A DNA stretch of 6,355 bases from Rhizobiaceae bacterium (GTDB taxonomy: Bacteria; Pseudomonadota; Alphaproteobacteria; Rhizobiales; Rhizobiaceae), in assembly GCA_028865845.1 (NCBI GenBank), contig JAGWJK010000269.1:1-6355 (forward strand), in the 5' to 3' direction. The position numbers and the translations under genes are program-made. The notes beneath the pieces were generated by a model that did not search any database, was not told where the DNA came from, and saw only the letters and a program-made list of their open reading frames with translations. Of the stretch, positions 1 through 6,355 are shown piece after piece. Each line of letters starts with the position of its first letter. The stretch's first letter is position 1.

Positions 1-168
1 CATCCAGATGTCAAGGAAGATCAGCCGCGGCACGCGATCCGAAATCGCCGCGAGCGCGCTGTCGCTGTCATGCGCGGTACGGGTTTCATGCCCCTCGTCA
101 GAAAGAATTCCGGAAACGATTTCGCGAATGTCTTCCTCGTCGTCGACCACGAGAATATCAGATGCCAT
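1..168 (-). CDS. ntrX: NtrX response regulator, N-terminal receiver part only (cut by window edge)
   Basis: This is the first 56 codons of a response regulator that continues beyond position 1. The visible translation starts MASDILVVDDEEDIREI and ends LIFLDIWM. The acidic pocket is at D9/D10 and the phosphoacceptor is D53, three residues before the edge. The LDIW sequence around that aspartate is typical of alphaproteobacterial NtrX. The rest of the protein (AAA+ domain and Fis-type DNA-binding helix-turn-helix in the family) lies outside the window, so whether it keeps a sigma54-contacting loop cannot be judged. The ATG at 168-166 is preceded by AAGGA (181-177) with an 8-base spacer, which supports this start. 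The first 11 bases overlap the end of ntrY in another frame, which points to co-transcription and coupled translation with its cognate kinase. In related bacteria NtrYX affects nitrogen metabolism, redox responses and envelope functions. Identity is strong from sequence and context, and the function is inferred from the family. Confidence 0.93.
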   Translation of the reverse strand, partial: MASDILVVDDEEDIREIVSGILSDEGHETRTAHDSDSALAAISDRVPRLIFLDIWM

Positions 169-2431
169 AAACGCTTTCCTTGTCACTTGCTGTCGGGGCG
201 GCGGTCGCCAGTTCGCGACGCGGCAGATGCACGCGGATCATGGCACCCCTGCCCTGGTCAAAATCGGCGGGAGCATCATGCAGTTCGAGCTGCCCGCCAT
301 GGTCTTCAATAATTTTCTTGACGATAGCGAGGCCGAGGCCCGTGCCCTTTTCCCGCATCGTCATATAGGGTTCGAGAATGCTGTGCCGGTTTTCGACCGG
401 CAGGCCGCGGCCGTTGTCGATCACGTCCACCGTAAAGCGATCGCGCTCGGCATCGAGAGACGATCGCACGAGGATCTTGGGCTCTTCGCGCGTCTCGCCG
501 CTCGGTACGCCCTCGATCGCCTCGACGGCGTTCTTGATGAGATTGCCGAAGGCCTGGCCGAGCATGCGGCCATCGAACATGCCTTCCAAACGCTCGTTGC
601 CGAGTTCGCGCTCGAATTTGACGTGGTTGTTGCCCATTTCGCGCAGGAATACGGCGTCGCGCAGGATATCGCGCAGGTCGCTTGGCTCCATCGTCGGCTT
701 CGGCATGCGGGCAAAGGAAGAGAACTCGTCGACCATGCGGCCGATGTCGCCCACCTGCCTGATGATGGTATCGGTGCACTGGTCGAAAACCGGTCGGTCA
801 GCTTCGGCGATATTCTTGCCGAAACGACGGCGGATGCGCTCGGCGGACAACTGGATCGGCGTCAGCGGGTTCTTGATCTCATGCGCAATGCGCCGGGCAA
901 CGTCCGCCCAGGCGGTCGAACGCTGGGCGATGACCAGGTCGGTGATGTCGTCGAGGGTGATGACGTAGGATTCGCTGAGGTCACGCGCCTCTTCGCGCGT
1001 CACCTGAACGCTCAAGGTGCGCACGGTGCCGCTGCGCACGAGACTGATCTGCTTGCGGAAATCATTGCGGTGGCGTGTCGTCGCTTCGGTGACGACCTGC
1101 TCGACCTCTGGCGCGATGTCGGCAAGGTTCTTGCCGACGAGCTCCTCGCTCTTCAGCGCAAGCAGTTCCTCGGCCGAGGTATTGGCGATGGTGATCCGAC
1201 GGTCGTGTTCGACGCCGATCACGGCAGCGGTCACGCCGGAAAGCACGGCTTCGATGAAGCGGCGGCGGTCGTCCACTTCGTCCTTGGCCTCAAGGATTTC
1301 GTCGCGCTGCGTTCGGATCTCCGAGATCATCTTGTTGAAAGTGCGTGACAGGTTGCCGACGTCGCCATCGGCAGCGCGAACGGGTACCAGCACGTTCATG
1401 TTGCCGGACGCGACGTTGTCGGCAGCACTGATCAGCAGACGGATCGGGCGCACGATACGGTCGGCAACCGCAATCGCAGTCCAGATGGCGGCAAGCAGCA
1501 CGATCAGGGCAAAGCCGATGTAGAGCACCGCAAAGGCGATCTGCAGTGACATCCGCCCTTCTTCCATCGCCTTGTATTCGACGGTGTTGTCCTCGACCAT
1601 GCGCATGGCATTCATGACGCGCGGATCCACCGCGCGTACCGTGTACAGGAAGGAACCCGGGATTTCGTCGAGCTTGATGACGGCGCCGACGAGGTTCGTC
1701 ACGCCAGGCGGGATCAGCGTCGGCTGGCCGTCGGCGGATGCGGCCAGCGCGTCCTTCGGGATTGCCGGCAGCGGCCGTTCGGTCTTGATATCAGCCTGCA
1801 CGATCGCCGTGCCGTCGCCGCGCACCAGGAAGGCGCCGAGCAAGCCGCGACCCTTGGCCTGCCGGGTCATCAGATCGGCAAAGCCGGTGCGGTCGAGGCT
1901 GTAGAGCGTGCGGTTACGCTCCAGATCGTTCGCCATGGAAACCGTCTGGCCCTGCAGGTAGCTGGCATTCTCCATCAGATAGGCCTGCGCGACGTTCTGC
2001 GACGAGCTGATGATCTGCTGCGTGCGCAGCGCGAACCAGCGATCGAGACCGACGTTCAACGTCAGGCTTGCGACGATCGCGACCAGAATTGCCGGGGTGA
2101 TCGCCACAATGGAGAAGAGAAGTACGATGCGGATATGCAGCCGGGCAGCGGCGCGTCCGCGGCTTCGCGCTTTCAGAAGGCGCCGCACCTCAAGGCCGAC
2201 GAGGATGATGAGGCCGAAAACGAAAATGCCGTTTATGACGGCCGAAGCGATGACGACGGAAGACACCGGCGAAATCGGCGTCAAACCAAGGAGAATGAGA
2301 AGCGTGCCGATCGCGCAGAGAAGCGCGCCGCCGGCCAGGATGAGGCCCGGGAGCGTGAAGGACGAACGGCGGTCCATGACCTTCACGACCGAGCCGGCGC
2401 TCGATGTCGGCGACTCCGCGTCCTGCTTCAT
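158..2431 (-). CDS. ntrY: NtrY transmembrane sensor histidine kinase
   Basis: This 757-residue membrane kinase is the presumed partner of NtrX. Hydrophobic segments near residues 28-50, 58-81, 101-123 and 296-318 suggest four membrane helices. Residues about 124-295 would form an extracytoplasmic sensing region, as in the NtrY N-terminal family. A HAMP linker (about 319-372) and a PAS domain (about 390-500) follow. The kinase core has an H-box with the phosphorylatable H517 in [11 protein letters not shown], an N-box (GNLIKNAVEA, N630/N634), a G1 box DNGRG (672-676) and a G2 box GTGLGL (696-701). All key residues are present and the length is normal for the family. The ATG at 2431 has GGAG (2444-2441) 9 bases upstream, better than the internal Met19. 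A 282-bp gap separates it from ntrC, so it may have its own promoter. Its TGA lies inside the start of ntrX. Known roles in related bacteria include nitrogen and redox or oxygen signalling; the signal sensed here is not evident from sequence. Confidence 0.96.
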   Translation of the reverse strand: MKQDAESPTSSAGSVVKVMDRRSSFTLPGLILAGGALLCAIGTLLILLGLTPISPVSSVVIASAVINGIFVFGLIILVGLEVRRLLKARSRGRAAARLHIRIVLLFSIVAITPAILVAIVASLTLNVGLDRWFALRTQQIISSSQNVAQAYLMENASYLQGQTVSMANDLERNRTLYSLDRTGFADLMTRQAKGRGLLGAFLVRGDGTAIVQADIKTERPLPAIPKDALAASADGQPTLIPPGVTNLVGAVIKLDEIPGSFLYTVRAVDPRVMNAMRMVEDNTVEYKAMEEGRMSLQIAFAVLYIGFALIVLLAAIWTAIAVADRIVRPIRLLISAADNVASGNMNVLVPVRAADGDVGNLSRTFNKMISEIRTQRDEILEAKDEVDDRRRFIEAVLSGVTAAVIGVEHDRRITIANTSAEELLALKSEELVGKNLADIAPEVEQVVTEATTRHRNDFRKQISLVRSGTVRTLSVQVTREEARDLSESYVITLDDITDLVIAQRSTAWADVARRIAHEIKNPLTPIQLSAERIRRRFGKNIAEADRPVFDQCTDTIIRQVGDIGRMVDEFSSFARMPKPTMEPSDLRDILRDAVFLREMGNNHVKFERELGNERLEGMFDGRMLGQAFGNLIKNAVEAIEGVPSGETREEPKILVRSSLDAERDRFTVDVIDNGRGLPVENRHSILEPYMTMREKGTGLGLAIVKKIIEDHGGQLELHDAPADFDQGRGAMIRVHLPRRELATAAPTASDKESVYGI

Positions 2432-2440
2432 TCCCGTGAT

Positions 2441-2444
2441 CTCC
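2441..2444 (-). promoter_or_regulatory. Ribosome binding site of ntrY
   Basis: GGAG lies 9 bases before the ATG at 2431. It decides the start: the next in-frame Met, at codon 19, has only a weak GAAGG nearby. A 6-bp hairpin ends 4 bases upstream of this site. Confidence 0.75.
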
Positions 2445-2448
2445 GGAC

Positions 2449-2468
2449 AAGGCGTCGGTCGGCGCCTT
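2449..2468 (-). other. Small stem-loop just upstream of the ntrY ribosome binding site
   Basis: AAGGCG and CGCCTT form a perfect 6-bp stem around an 8-base loop. The stem ends 4 bases upstream of the GGAG of ntrY. It is not followed by a T-run on the minus strand, so it is not a normal terminator for ntrC. It could influence ribosome access to ntrY. The pairing is visible in the sequence and the role is inferred. Confidence 0.4.
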
Positions 2469-2556
2469 AATCAAATTGTGTCAGCACCGTTTGTGGCGGC
2501 GACATGCGCGACGAACGAAATGAAATCATCGTCGGTCTCGCGCGAGGCGCGAAACT

Positions 2557-2593
2557 CACATTTCAATTCATCCTTGCAATGAACTGAAACGTA
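2557..2593 (-). other. Long 15-bp RNA stem-loop in the ntrC-ntrY gap
   Basis: On the minus strand, bases 2593-2579 pair with 2571-2557 in an uninterrupted 15-bp stem closed by the 7-base loop TGCAAGG. Twelve pairs are Watson-Crick and three are G-U wobbles (2593/2557, 2590/2560, 2584/2566). Read on the plus strand those three would be A-C mismatches, so the structure fits an RNA made in the direction of ntrC and ntrY. No T-run follows, so it is not a classical intrinsic terminator. It may be a leader structure, a processing or stability element at the 3' end of ntrC mRNA, or part of a small RNA. No known RNA family was recognised. Confidence 0.55.
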
Positions 2594-2638
2594 TCAACAA
2601 TTTCCCTCACGCAGGTGCGCTTTCGGCGAATCGCCACC

Positions 2639-2655
2639 AAAAAAACGGTGAACCG
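2639..2655 (-). terminator. Weak terminator-like element after ntrC
   Basis: On the minus strand a short hairpin (CGG-TTCA-CCG, 2655-2646) is followed directly by seven Ts (2645-2639), about 58-75 bases after the ntrC stop. The stem is only 3 bp, or 4 bp if the loop is squeezed to two bases, so it would be a poor terminator by itself. It could allow partial termination of the dusB-ntrB-ntrC transcript. Confidence is low because the stem is so short. Confidence 0.2.
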
Positions 2656-2671
2656 GCTGCGTGACCTTTAA

Positions 2672-2701
2672 GCAACGCATTGTGGCGAAAATGCAACGCA
2701 T
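2672..2701. repeat. Pair of 9-bp direct repeats, 21-bp period
   Basis: GCAACGCAT occurs at 2672-2680 and again at 2693-2701, starting exactly 21 bp apart, about two helical turns. Between and overlapping them is the dyad GCATT-N8-AATGC (2677-2694). They lie just after the ntrC stop codon. This geometry is common for protein-binding sites, but the sequence does not match the usual NtrC site TGCAC-N7-GTGCA, and no cognate regulator is suggested. Confidence 0.4.
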
Positions 2702-2713
2702 CCGATCACATTG

Positions 2714-4165
2714 TCAAGCGGTGCGGGAGCTTCGATAGACGGAAACACCCAGTTCTCTGATCTTTTTGCGCAGCGTATTGCGATTGAGGCCGAGAAGATC
2801 GGCAGCCTTGATCTGATTGCCGCGGGTAGCGGTCAATGCTGCGAGAATCAGCGGGTATTCCATTTCGGTGAGAACACGATCGTAGAGGCCGGGCGGCGGC
2901 AAATTATCGCCGAAGCCGGCGAAATACGTGCGCATATTCTCTTCGACGGCCTGGGCGATAGTCATGGAGCCGGTGCGCACCGGGCCCTTCTCGATCGGGC
3001 TGTCCGGCACGTCGGCGCGCAGTTCCGCGTCGATGATCTCGCGGGTGATGACATCCTGCGGATAAAGCGCCATCAGCCGGCGGATCAGATTTTCCAGTTC
3101 GCGCACGTTGCCGGGCCACGGATAGGCCTTCATCAGTTCGAGCGCTTCCTGATCGAACCGCTTGGACCCGAGCCCTTCCTTCTCCGCCTGCTGGACGAAG
3201 TGACGAACGAGGTCCGGAATGTCCTCGGCGCGGTCGCGCAATGGCGGCAGGCGCAGCGGCACGACGTTGAGCCGGTAATACAGATCTTCGCGGAAGAGGC
3301 CCTGGTTGATCGCCTGCTTCAGATCCTTGTTGGTGGCGGCAACGATGCGGACATCGGTGCGGATGGGTGTGCGGCCGCCGACCGTCGTATATTCGCCCTG
3401 CTGCAGTACGCGCAGCAGGCGGGTCTGCGCATCCATCGGCATGTCGCCGATTTCGTCGAGAAACAACGTGCCGCCTTCAGCCTGTTCGAAACGGCCGGTT
3501 GAGCGCGTCTGCGCGCCGGTAAAGGCGCCCTTTTCATGGCCGAAGAGTTCCGATTCGATCAGATCGCGCGGGATCGCAGCCATGTTGATCGCGACGAAGG
3601 GACCATTGCGACGCTTGCCGTAATCGTGCAGCGCGCGGGCGACAAGCTCCTTTCCGGTGCCGGATTCGCCGGTAATCATCAGCGTCAGGTCGGTCTGCAT
3701 GAGACGCGCCAGCACGCGATAGATTTCCTGCATCGCAGCGGAGCGGCCGACGAGCGGCATGCCATCTTGCATATCGTCATCGAGCTTCGCCGGCTTGCGC
3801 TTCGGCTCGGAGAGCGCACGGCCGATAATGGCGATCAGTTCGGTCAGGTCGAAGGGCTTCGGCAGATAGTCGTACGCGCCTTTTTCTGACGCCTTGATCG
3901 CCGTCATGAAAGTGTTCTGCGCGCTCATCACCAGCACCGGCAGCTCGGGACGGGCCTTCTTGATGCGCGGCAGCAGATCAAAGGCATTTTCATCGGGCAT
4001 GACGACGTCGGTTACAACAAGGTCGCCCTCGCCGGCAGAAACCCAACGCCAGAGCGTGGCGGCGTTTGACGTGATGCGCACATCGTAACCTGCCCGGCTC
4101 AAAGCCTGGTTGAGCACGGTGCGGATGGCCGCATCGTCATCGGCGACAAGGATCGTAGCTGTCAT
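2714..4165 (-). CDS. ntrC: NtrC (NRI) nitrogen response regulator, sigma54-dependent activator
   Basis: This 483-residue protein is a complete three-domain activator. The receiver (about 1-120) has acidic residues D10/D11, phosphoacceptor D53 in VTDVVMP, S81 and K103 in LPKPF. The AAA+ domain (about 138-365) carries Walker A GESGTGKE (166-173), the sigma54-contacting GAFTGA loop (213-218), Walker B LFLDE (D237/E238), sensor I N279, and PGNVRELEN (351-359) with R355. The C-terminal Fis-type helix-turn-helix spans about 448-473 ([19 protein letters not shown]). Nothing essential is missing. When phosphorylated by NtrB under nitrogen limitation, NtrC activates sigma54 promoters of nitrogen assimilation genes such as glnII or amtB-glnK in rhizobia; those targets are family knowledge. 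The ATG at 4165 overlaps the ntrB TGA as ATGA and is preceded by AGGA with an 8-base spacer. It is likely co-transcribed with dusB and ntrB. A terminator-like element and structured gap follow. Confidence 0.98.
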   Translation of the reverse strand: MTATILVADDDAAIRTVLNQALSRAGYDVRITSNAATLWRWVSAGEGDLVVTDVVMPDENAFDLLPRIKKARPELPVLVMSAQNTFMTAIKASEKGAYDYLPKPFDLTELIAIIGRALSEPKRKPAKLDDDMQDGMPLVGRSAAMQEIYRVLARLMQTDLTLMITGESGTGKELVARALHDYGKRRNGPFVAINMAAIPRDLIESELFGHEKGAFTGAQTRSTGRFEQAEGGTLFLDEIGDMPMDAQTRLLRVLQQGEYTTVGGRTPIRTDVRIVAATNKDLKQAINQGLFREDLYYRLNVVPLRLPPLRDRAEDIPDLVRHFVQQAEKEGLGSKRFDQEALELMKAYPWPGNVRELENLIRRLMALYPQDVITREIIDAELRADVPDSPIEKGPVRTGSMTIAQAVEENMRTYFAGFGDNLPPPGLYDRVLTEMEYPLILAALTATRGNQIKAADLLGLNRNTLRKKIRELGVSVYRSSRTA

Positions 4166-5319
4166 CGAGTAGGTCCTGTAGAGTTCGGAAGAGGAGCATC
4201 TTCAAGCGTGATGCCCTTGGAAGCCGGCATCAAGACGCGGAAAGTAGTGCGATGGCTTTGACTGTCGCATTCGACGATGCCGCCGTGATCGCCGATGATC
4301 TTGGCGACCAGCGCCAGACCGAGGCCGGTGCCGTTCATCTTGGTGGTGATGAAGGGATCGAAGAGGTGTGGCAGGAGATCGGGCGGCACGCCCGGGCCGT
4401 TGTCGATCACGCAGAATTCCAGCGGCAGCGAGATTTTTTCGCGCGTACCGGCGACGGACAGGCGAATGCCGGGACGGTAGGCCGTCGTCAGCATGATCTC
4501 GCCCTCGGGACGGTCGGCAACCGCCTCCGCGGCATTCTTCACCAGATTGAGGAAGACCTGCACCAGCTGGTCCCTGTTCGCGTAGACTGCCGGTAGCGAT
4601 GGATCGTAATTCTCGCTGATCTTGATGTTGCGCGCAAAACCCGCCTTGGCGACGGCCTTCACGTGGTCGAGAACCGAATGGATGTTGACCGGTACGCGAT
4701 CGACCGGCCGCTCGTCGGAAAACACCTCCATGCGATCGACCAGCGAGACGATACGATCGGTCTCGTCGCAGATGAGGCGCGTCAGCGCGCGGTCATCATC
4801 CTGCACGGACTGTTCAAGAAGCTGAGCGGCACCGCGGATGCCGGACAGCGGATTCTTGATCTCGTGCGCCAGCATCGAGGCAAGGCCGGTGACGGAACGG
4901 GCAGCGGCGCGATGCGTCAGCTGCCGGTCGATCTTGTCGGCCATTGATCGCTCCTGGAACACGATCACGACCGAGCCCGGCTCGCTCGAAACAGGGGCGA
5001 CATAGATGTCGACGAGCTTGTCCTGGCCGAGGCGCGGCGAGCTCAGGTCGACGCGGTATTCGTTAACCGGCGCCCGGCGCTCGCGAACCTGGTCGATCAA
5101 AGCCAGCAGCGGACTGCCGAACGGAATGAAGGTCGAGATCTTGTAGCGCGACAGATGCGAGGCGCTGGCGCCGAAGAAGGCTTCGGCCTCCCAGTTGGCG
5201 AACGCGATCAGGCCGGCTTCGTCGACCATCACGACCGGATTCTGGATGGCGTTGAGCACGGCCATGGCAACGGTGCCGCCCGTGGGATCCGTCGGGCCGG
5301 AATTGGACTTGGAACTCAT
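4162..5319 (-). CDS. ntrB: NtrB (NRII) nitrogen-sensing histidine kinase/phosphatase
   Basis: This 385-residue cytoplasmic sensor kinase has no membrane segment. A PAS domain fills about residues 17-125. The DHp helix pair follows with phosphorylatable H152 in [19 protein letters not shown]. The ATP-binding domain has an N-box ([11 protein letters not shown]258/N262), a G1 box DNGPG (306-310), an F-box DPFITTK (321-327) and a G2 box GTGLGL (330-335). These are the features of NtrB, which in the known system phosphorylates NtrC when nitrogen is limiting and dephosphorylates it when the PII protein (GlnB) is unmodified. The start at 5319 overlaps the dusB stop in an ATGA and is preceded by a strong AGGAGG (5329-5324) 4 bases away, which fixes the start and suggests translational coupling. 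The end overlaps ntrC by 4 bases. Length and motifs are normal, and no anomaly was seen. Confidence 0.97.
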   Translation of the reverse strand: MSSKSNSGPTDPTGGTVAMAVLNAIQNPVVMVDEAGLIAFANWEAEAFFGASASHLSRYKISTFIPFGSPLLALIDQVRERRAPVNEYRVDLSSPRLGQDKLVDIYVAPVSSEPGSVVIVFQERSMADKIDRQLTHRAAARSVTGLASMLAHEIKNPLSGIRGAAQLLEQSVQDDDRALTRLICDETDRIVSLVDRMEVFSDERPVDRVPVNIHSVLDHVKAVAKAGFARNIKISENYDPSLPAVYANRDQLVQVFLNLVKNAAEAVADRPEGEIMLTTAYRPGIRLSVAGTREKISLPLEFCVIDNGPGVPPDLLPHLFDPFITTKMNGTGLGLALVAKIIGDHGGIVECDSQSHRTTFRVLMPASKGITLEDAPLPNSTGPTR

Positions 5320-6338
5320 GCGGCCTCCTGAAGACGTTCGGCGGCCCCGGCCTGCATAGCCGCATAGAACAACGTGGCAACCTCCTGGCTATCCCTGGAG
5401 GTCATGATTTCAGCCTTGCGTGCGCTGGGGATGCCGGGCGCGTGGCGCTCCAGATACCAGGCCAGATGTTTGCGGGCATGACGGACGGCAACCGCATCGC
5501 CATAGAAATCGAGCATCATCCGGTAGTGCTCCAATGCGATATCCGCGATCTCGTCGCGGCGAGGCCCGACTTGCCGGGCAAGGACGCCCGCATGCCATGG
5601 GCGCCCCTGGCAGCCGCGCCCGATCATCACAGCGTCGGCGCCGGAACGCCGCAGAATGTCCTTTGCATCCTCCGGCGTATGGACATCGCCGTTGGCGACG
5701 AGCGGAACGGAGATGACATCGCGCACCGCCCGAATCGCATCCCAATCCGCCTTGCCCTCGTAGAACTGCATGCGCGTGCGTCCGTGGATAGTGACGAGCT
5801 GAATACCCGCCGCTTCGGCGCGCTGCGCTATATGAGGCGCGTTGATGGAATTCTCGTCCCAACCGAGCCGCATCTTCAGCGTCACGGGAATATCGACCGC
5901 TTTGACGGTCGCCTCTATCAGGCTCAGCGCATGATCGGGATCGCGCATCAACGCGGATCCGGAATAGCCCCCGATCACCTTCTTGGCAGGACACCCCATA
6001 TTGATGTCGATGATATCGGCGCCGTTATCGGCCGCAATCTTCGCCGCCTCCGCCATCCAATAGGCCTCCCGGCCCGCGAGCTGCACCATGTGCGGCTTCA
6101 GTCCGGCACTTCTCAGGCGCGCCCAGGATTCGGCCGTGTCCTGCACAAGCTCCCGGCTCGCGACCATTTCGGTTACCACCAGGCCCGCCCCATACCGCAG
6201 AGCCAATTGCCGGAAGGGCAAATCGGTCACGCCCGACATCGGCGCGAGGATCACGCGGTTACGAATCGGCACTGAACCGATGAAAAATGGAGCGGCAAGG
6301 TTGGATGGAAGCAAATGATTATCTTTCGGGCACACCAT
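5316..6338 (-). CDS. dusB: tRNA-dihydrouridine synthase DusB (NifR3 family)
   Basis: This 340-residue flavoprotein reduces specific uridines of tRNA to dihydrouridine using FMN and NADPH. The TIM-barrel motifs appear in order: [13 protein letters not shown] (31-43) at the FMN site, MVQLAGR (84-90), [11 protein letters not shown] (111-121) with the catalytic Cys116, K155 in [23 protein letters not shown] (185-199), ANGDV (215-219) and GRGCQGRPW (240-248). The gene was first called nifR3 or ORF1 of the ntr operon in rhizobia and Rhodobacter because it precedes ntrBC; that arrangement is kept here, with a 4-base overlap into ntrB. The start is uncertain. The ATG at 6338 has no clear ribosome binding site and gives about 19 residues before the conserved [15 protein letters not shown] core. 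GTG at codon 2 or TTG at codon 9 are alternatives. Only 17 bases upstream are visible, so the operon promoter is outside the window. Confidence 0.95.
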   Translation of the reverse strand: MVCPKDNHLLPSNLAAPFFIGSVPIRNRVILAPMSGVTDLPFRQLALRYGAGLVVTEMVASRELVQDTAESWARLRSAGLKPHMVQLAGREAYWMAEAAKIAADNGADIIDINMGCPAKKVIGGYSGSALMRDPDHALSLIEATVKAVDIPVTLKMRLGWDENSINAPHIAQRAEAAGIQLVTIHGRTRMQFYEGKADWDAIRAVRDVISVPLVANGDVHTPEDAKDILRRSGADAVMIGRGCQGRPWHAGVLARQVGPRRDEIADIALEHYRMMLDFYGDAVAVRHARKHLAWYLERHAPGIPSARKAEIMTSRDSQEVATLFYAAMQAGAAERLQEAA

Positions 6339-6355
6339 ACATCTGCACTATTTTT

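Larger units (their letters stand above)
2432..2713 (-). other. ntrC-ntrY intergenic region / presumed ntrY leader, rich in inverted repeats
   Basis: This 282-bp stretch without a convincing gene lies between two otherwise closely packed gene groups. In transcription order it contains two 9-bp direct repeats, a weak hairpin with seven Ts, a short hairpin GGCG-ATT-CGCC that can alternatively pair elsewhere, a small palindrome CGCAGGTGCG (2610-2619), a 15-bp stem-loop, a perfect palindrome CTCGCGCGAG (2537-2546), a hairpin beside the ribosome binding site, and the ntrY ribosome binding site GGAG. No clear sigma70 -35/-10 pair and no sigma54 GG-N10-GC promoter were found by eye, and no canonical NtrC site was found. 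The length and structure suggest that ntrY is at least partly regulated separately from ntrC, through a promoter, an RNA leader, or both. That is inference. Confidence 0.6.

Noticed and set aside
8..1348. Long plus-strand open frame of 446 codons opposite ntrY
   Set aside because: It lies wholly antisense to the well-supported ntrY and ntrX coding sequences. Its composition (rich in A, R, D, H, with no recognisable motif) is typical of the complement of a high-G+C gene, where stops are rare.
2190..2474. Minus-strand 94-codon frame starting in the gap and overlapping ntrY
   Set aside because: It runs in another frame through the NtrY N-terminus and is arginine- and histidine-rich like other shadow frames. 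The ribosome binding site GGAG is better placed for ntrY.
2135..2582. Plus-strand frames reaching from ntrY into the ntrC-ntrY gap (190 and 111 codons)
   Set aside because: Most of their length is antisense to the NtrY membrane region. The parts in the gap are short and basic, without a recognisable motif.
2432..2713. Possible sigma54 promoter or canonical NtrC binding site ahead of ntrY
   Set aside because: No GG-N10-GC with flanking consensus and no TGCAC-N7-GTGCA type dyad was found on reading either strand. Partial matches were no better than chance.
2711..3502. Plus-strand open frame of 263 codons opposite ntrC
   Set aside because: It covers the antisense of the NtrC AAA+ and helix-turn-helix motifs, has no own motif, and is explained by the codon bias of ntrC.
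5442..6275. Plus-strand open frame of 277 codons opposite dusB
   Set aside because: It is antisense to DusB motifs that are clearly conserved and has no recognisable domain, so it is a high-G+C shadow frame.
1..6355. Mobile elements, CRISPR, phage or defence genes, tRNA or rRNA genes
   Set aside because: No transposase or integrase motifs, terminal repeats, spaced repeat arrays or RNA-gene signatures were seen. The coding content is a continuous, conserved housekeeping and regulatory cluster with even composition.

Overview
The window reads as a conserved chromosomal segment of an alphaproteobacterium of the order Hyphomicrobiales (Rhizobiales), most likely the Rhizobium/Agrobacterium/Ensifer group. 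The basis is the gene order dusB(nifR3)-ntrB-ntrC-ntrY-ntrX, the high G+C content at codon third positions, and protein sequences that read like rhizobial Ntr proteins. The genus is inferred from memory of these families, not from a search. All five genes lie on the minus strand, so transcription runs from position 6355 towards position 1.

Layout in order of transcription. dusB (6338-5316) encodes a tRNA-dihydrouridine synthase. Its stop codon overlaps the start of ntrB (5319-4162) in an ATGA, and ntrB overlaps ntrC (4165-2714) in the same way. These three genes therefore form one tightly packed, probably translationally coupled unit. A 282-bp gap without a gene follows (2713-2432). It holds several inverted repeats, including a 15-bp RNA-type hairpin, a pair of 9-bp direct repeats and a weak terminator-like element. 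Then comes ntrY (2431-158), a membrane sensor kinase, whose last 11 bases overlap the start of ntrX (168-1). ntrX is cut by the window edge just after its phosphoacceptor aspartate.

How the genes work together. NtrB is the soluble kinase/phosphatase that, in the known system, reads nitrogen status through PII. It phosphorylates NtrC, a sigma54-dependent activator whose receiver, AAA+ and helix-turn-helix motifs are all intact here. NtrY and NtrX form a second two-component pair, linked in related bacteria to nitrogen metabolism, redox or oxygen sensing and envelope traits. DusB modifies tRNA, and its place ahead of ntrBC is a conserved rhizobial arrangement.

No mobile element, CRISPR array, rRNA or tRNA gene, or sign of gene transfer was seen. 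All coding regions look intact apart from the edge-truncated ntrX. The only stretch with structure not explained by coding is the ntrC-ntrY gap, and most second-look observations come from there. I found no convincing previously undescribed system.
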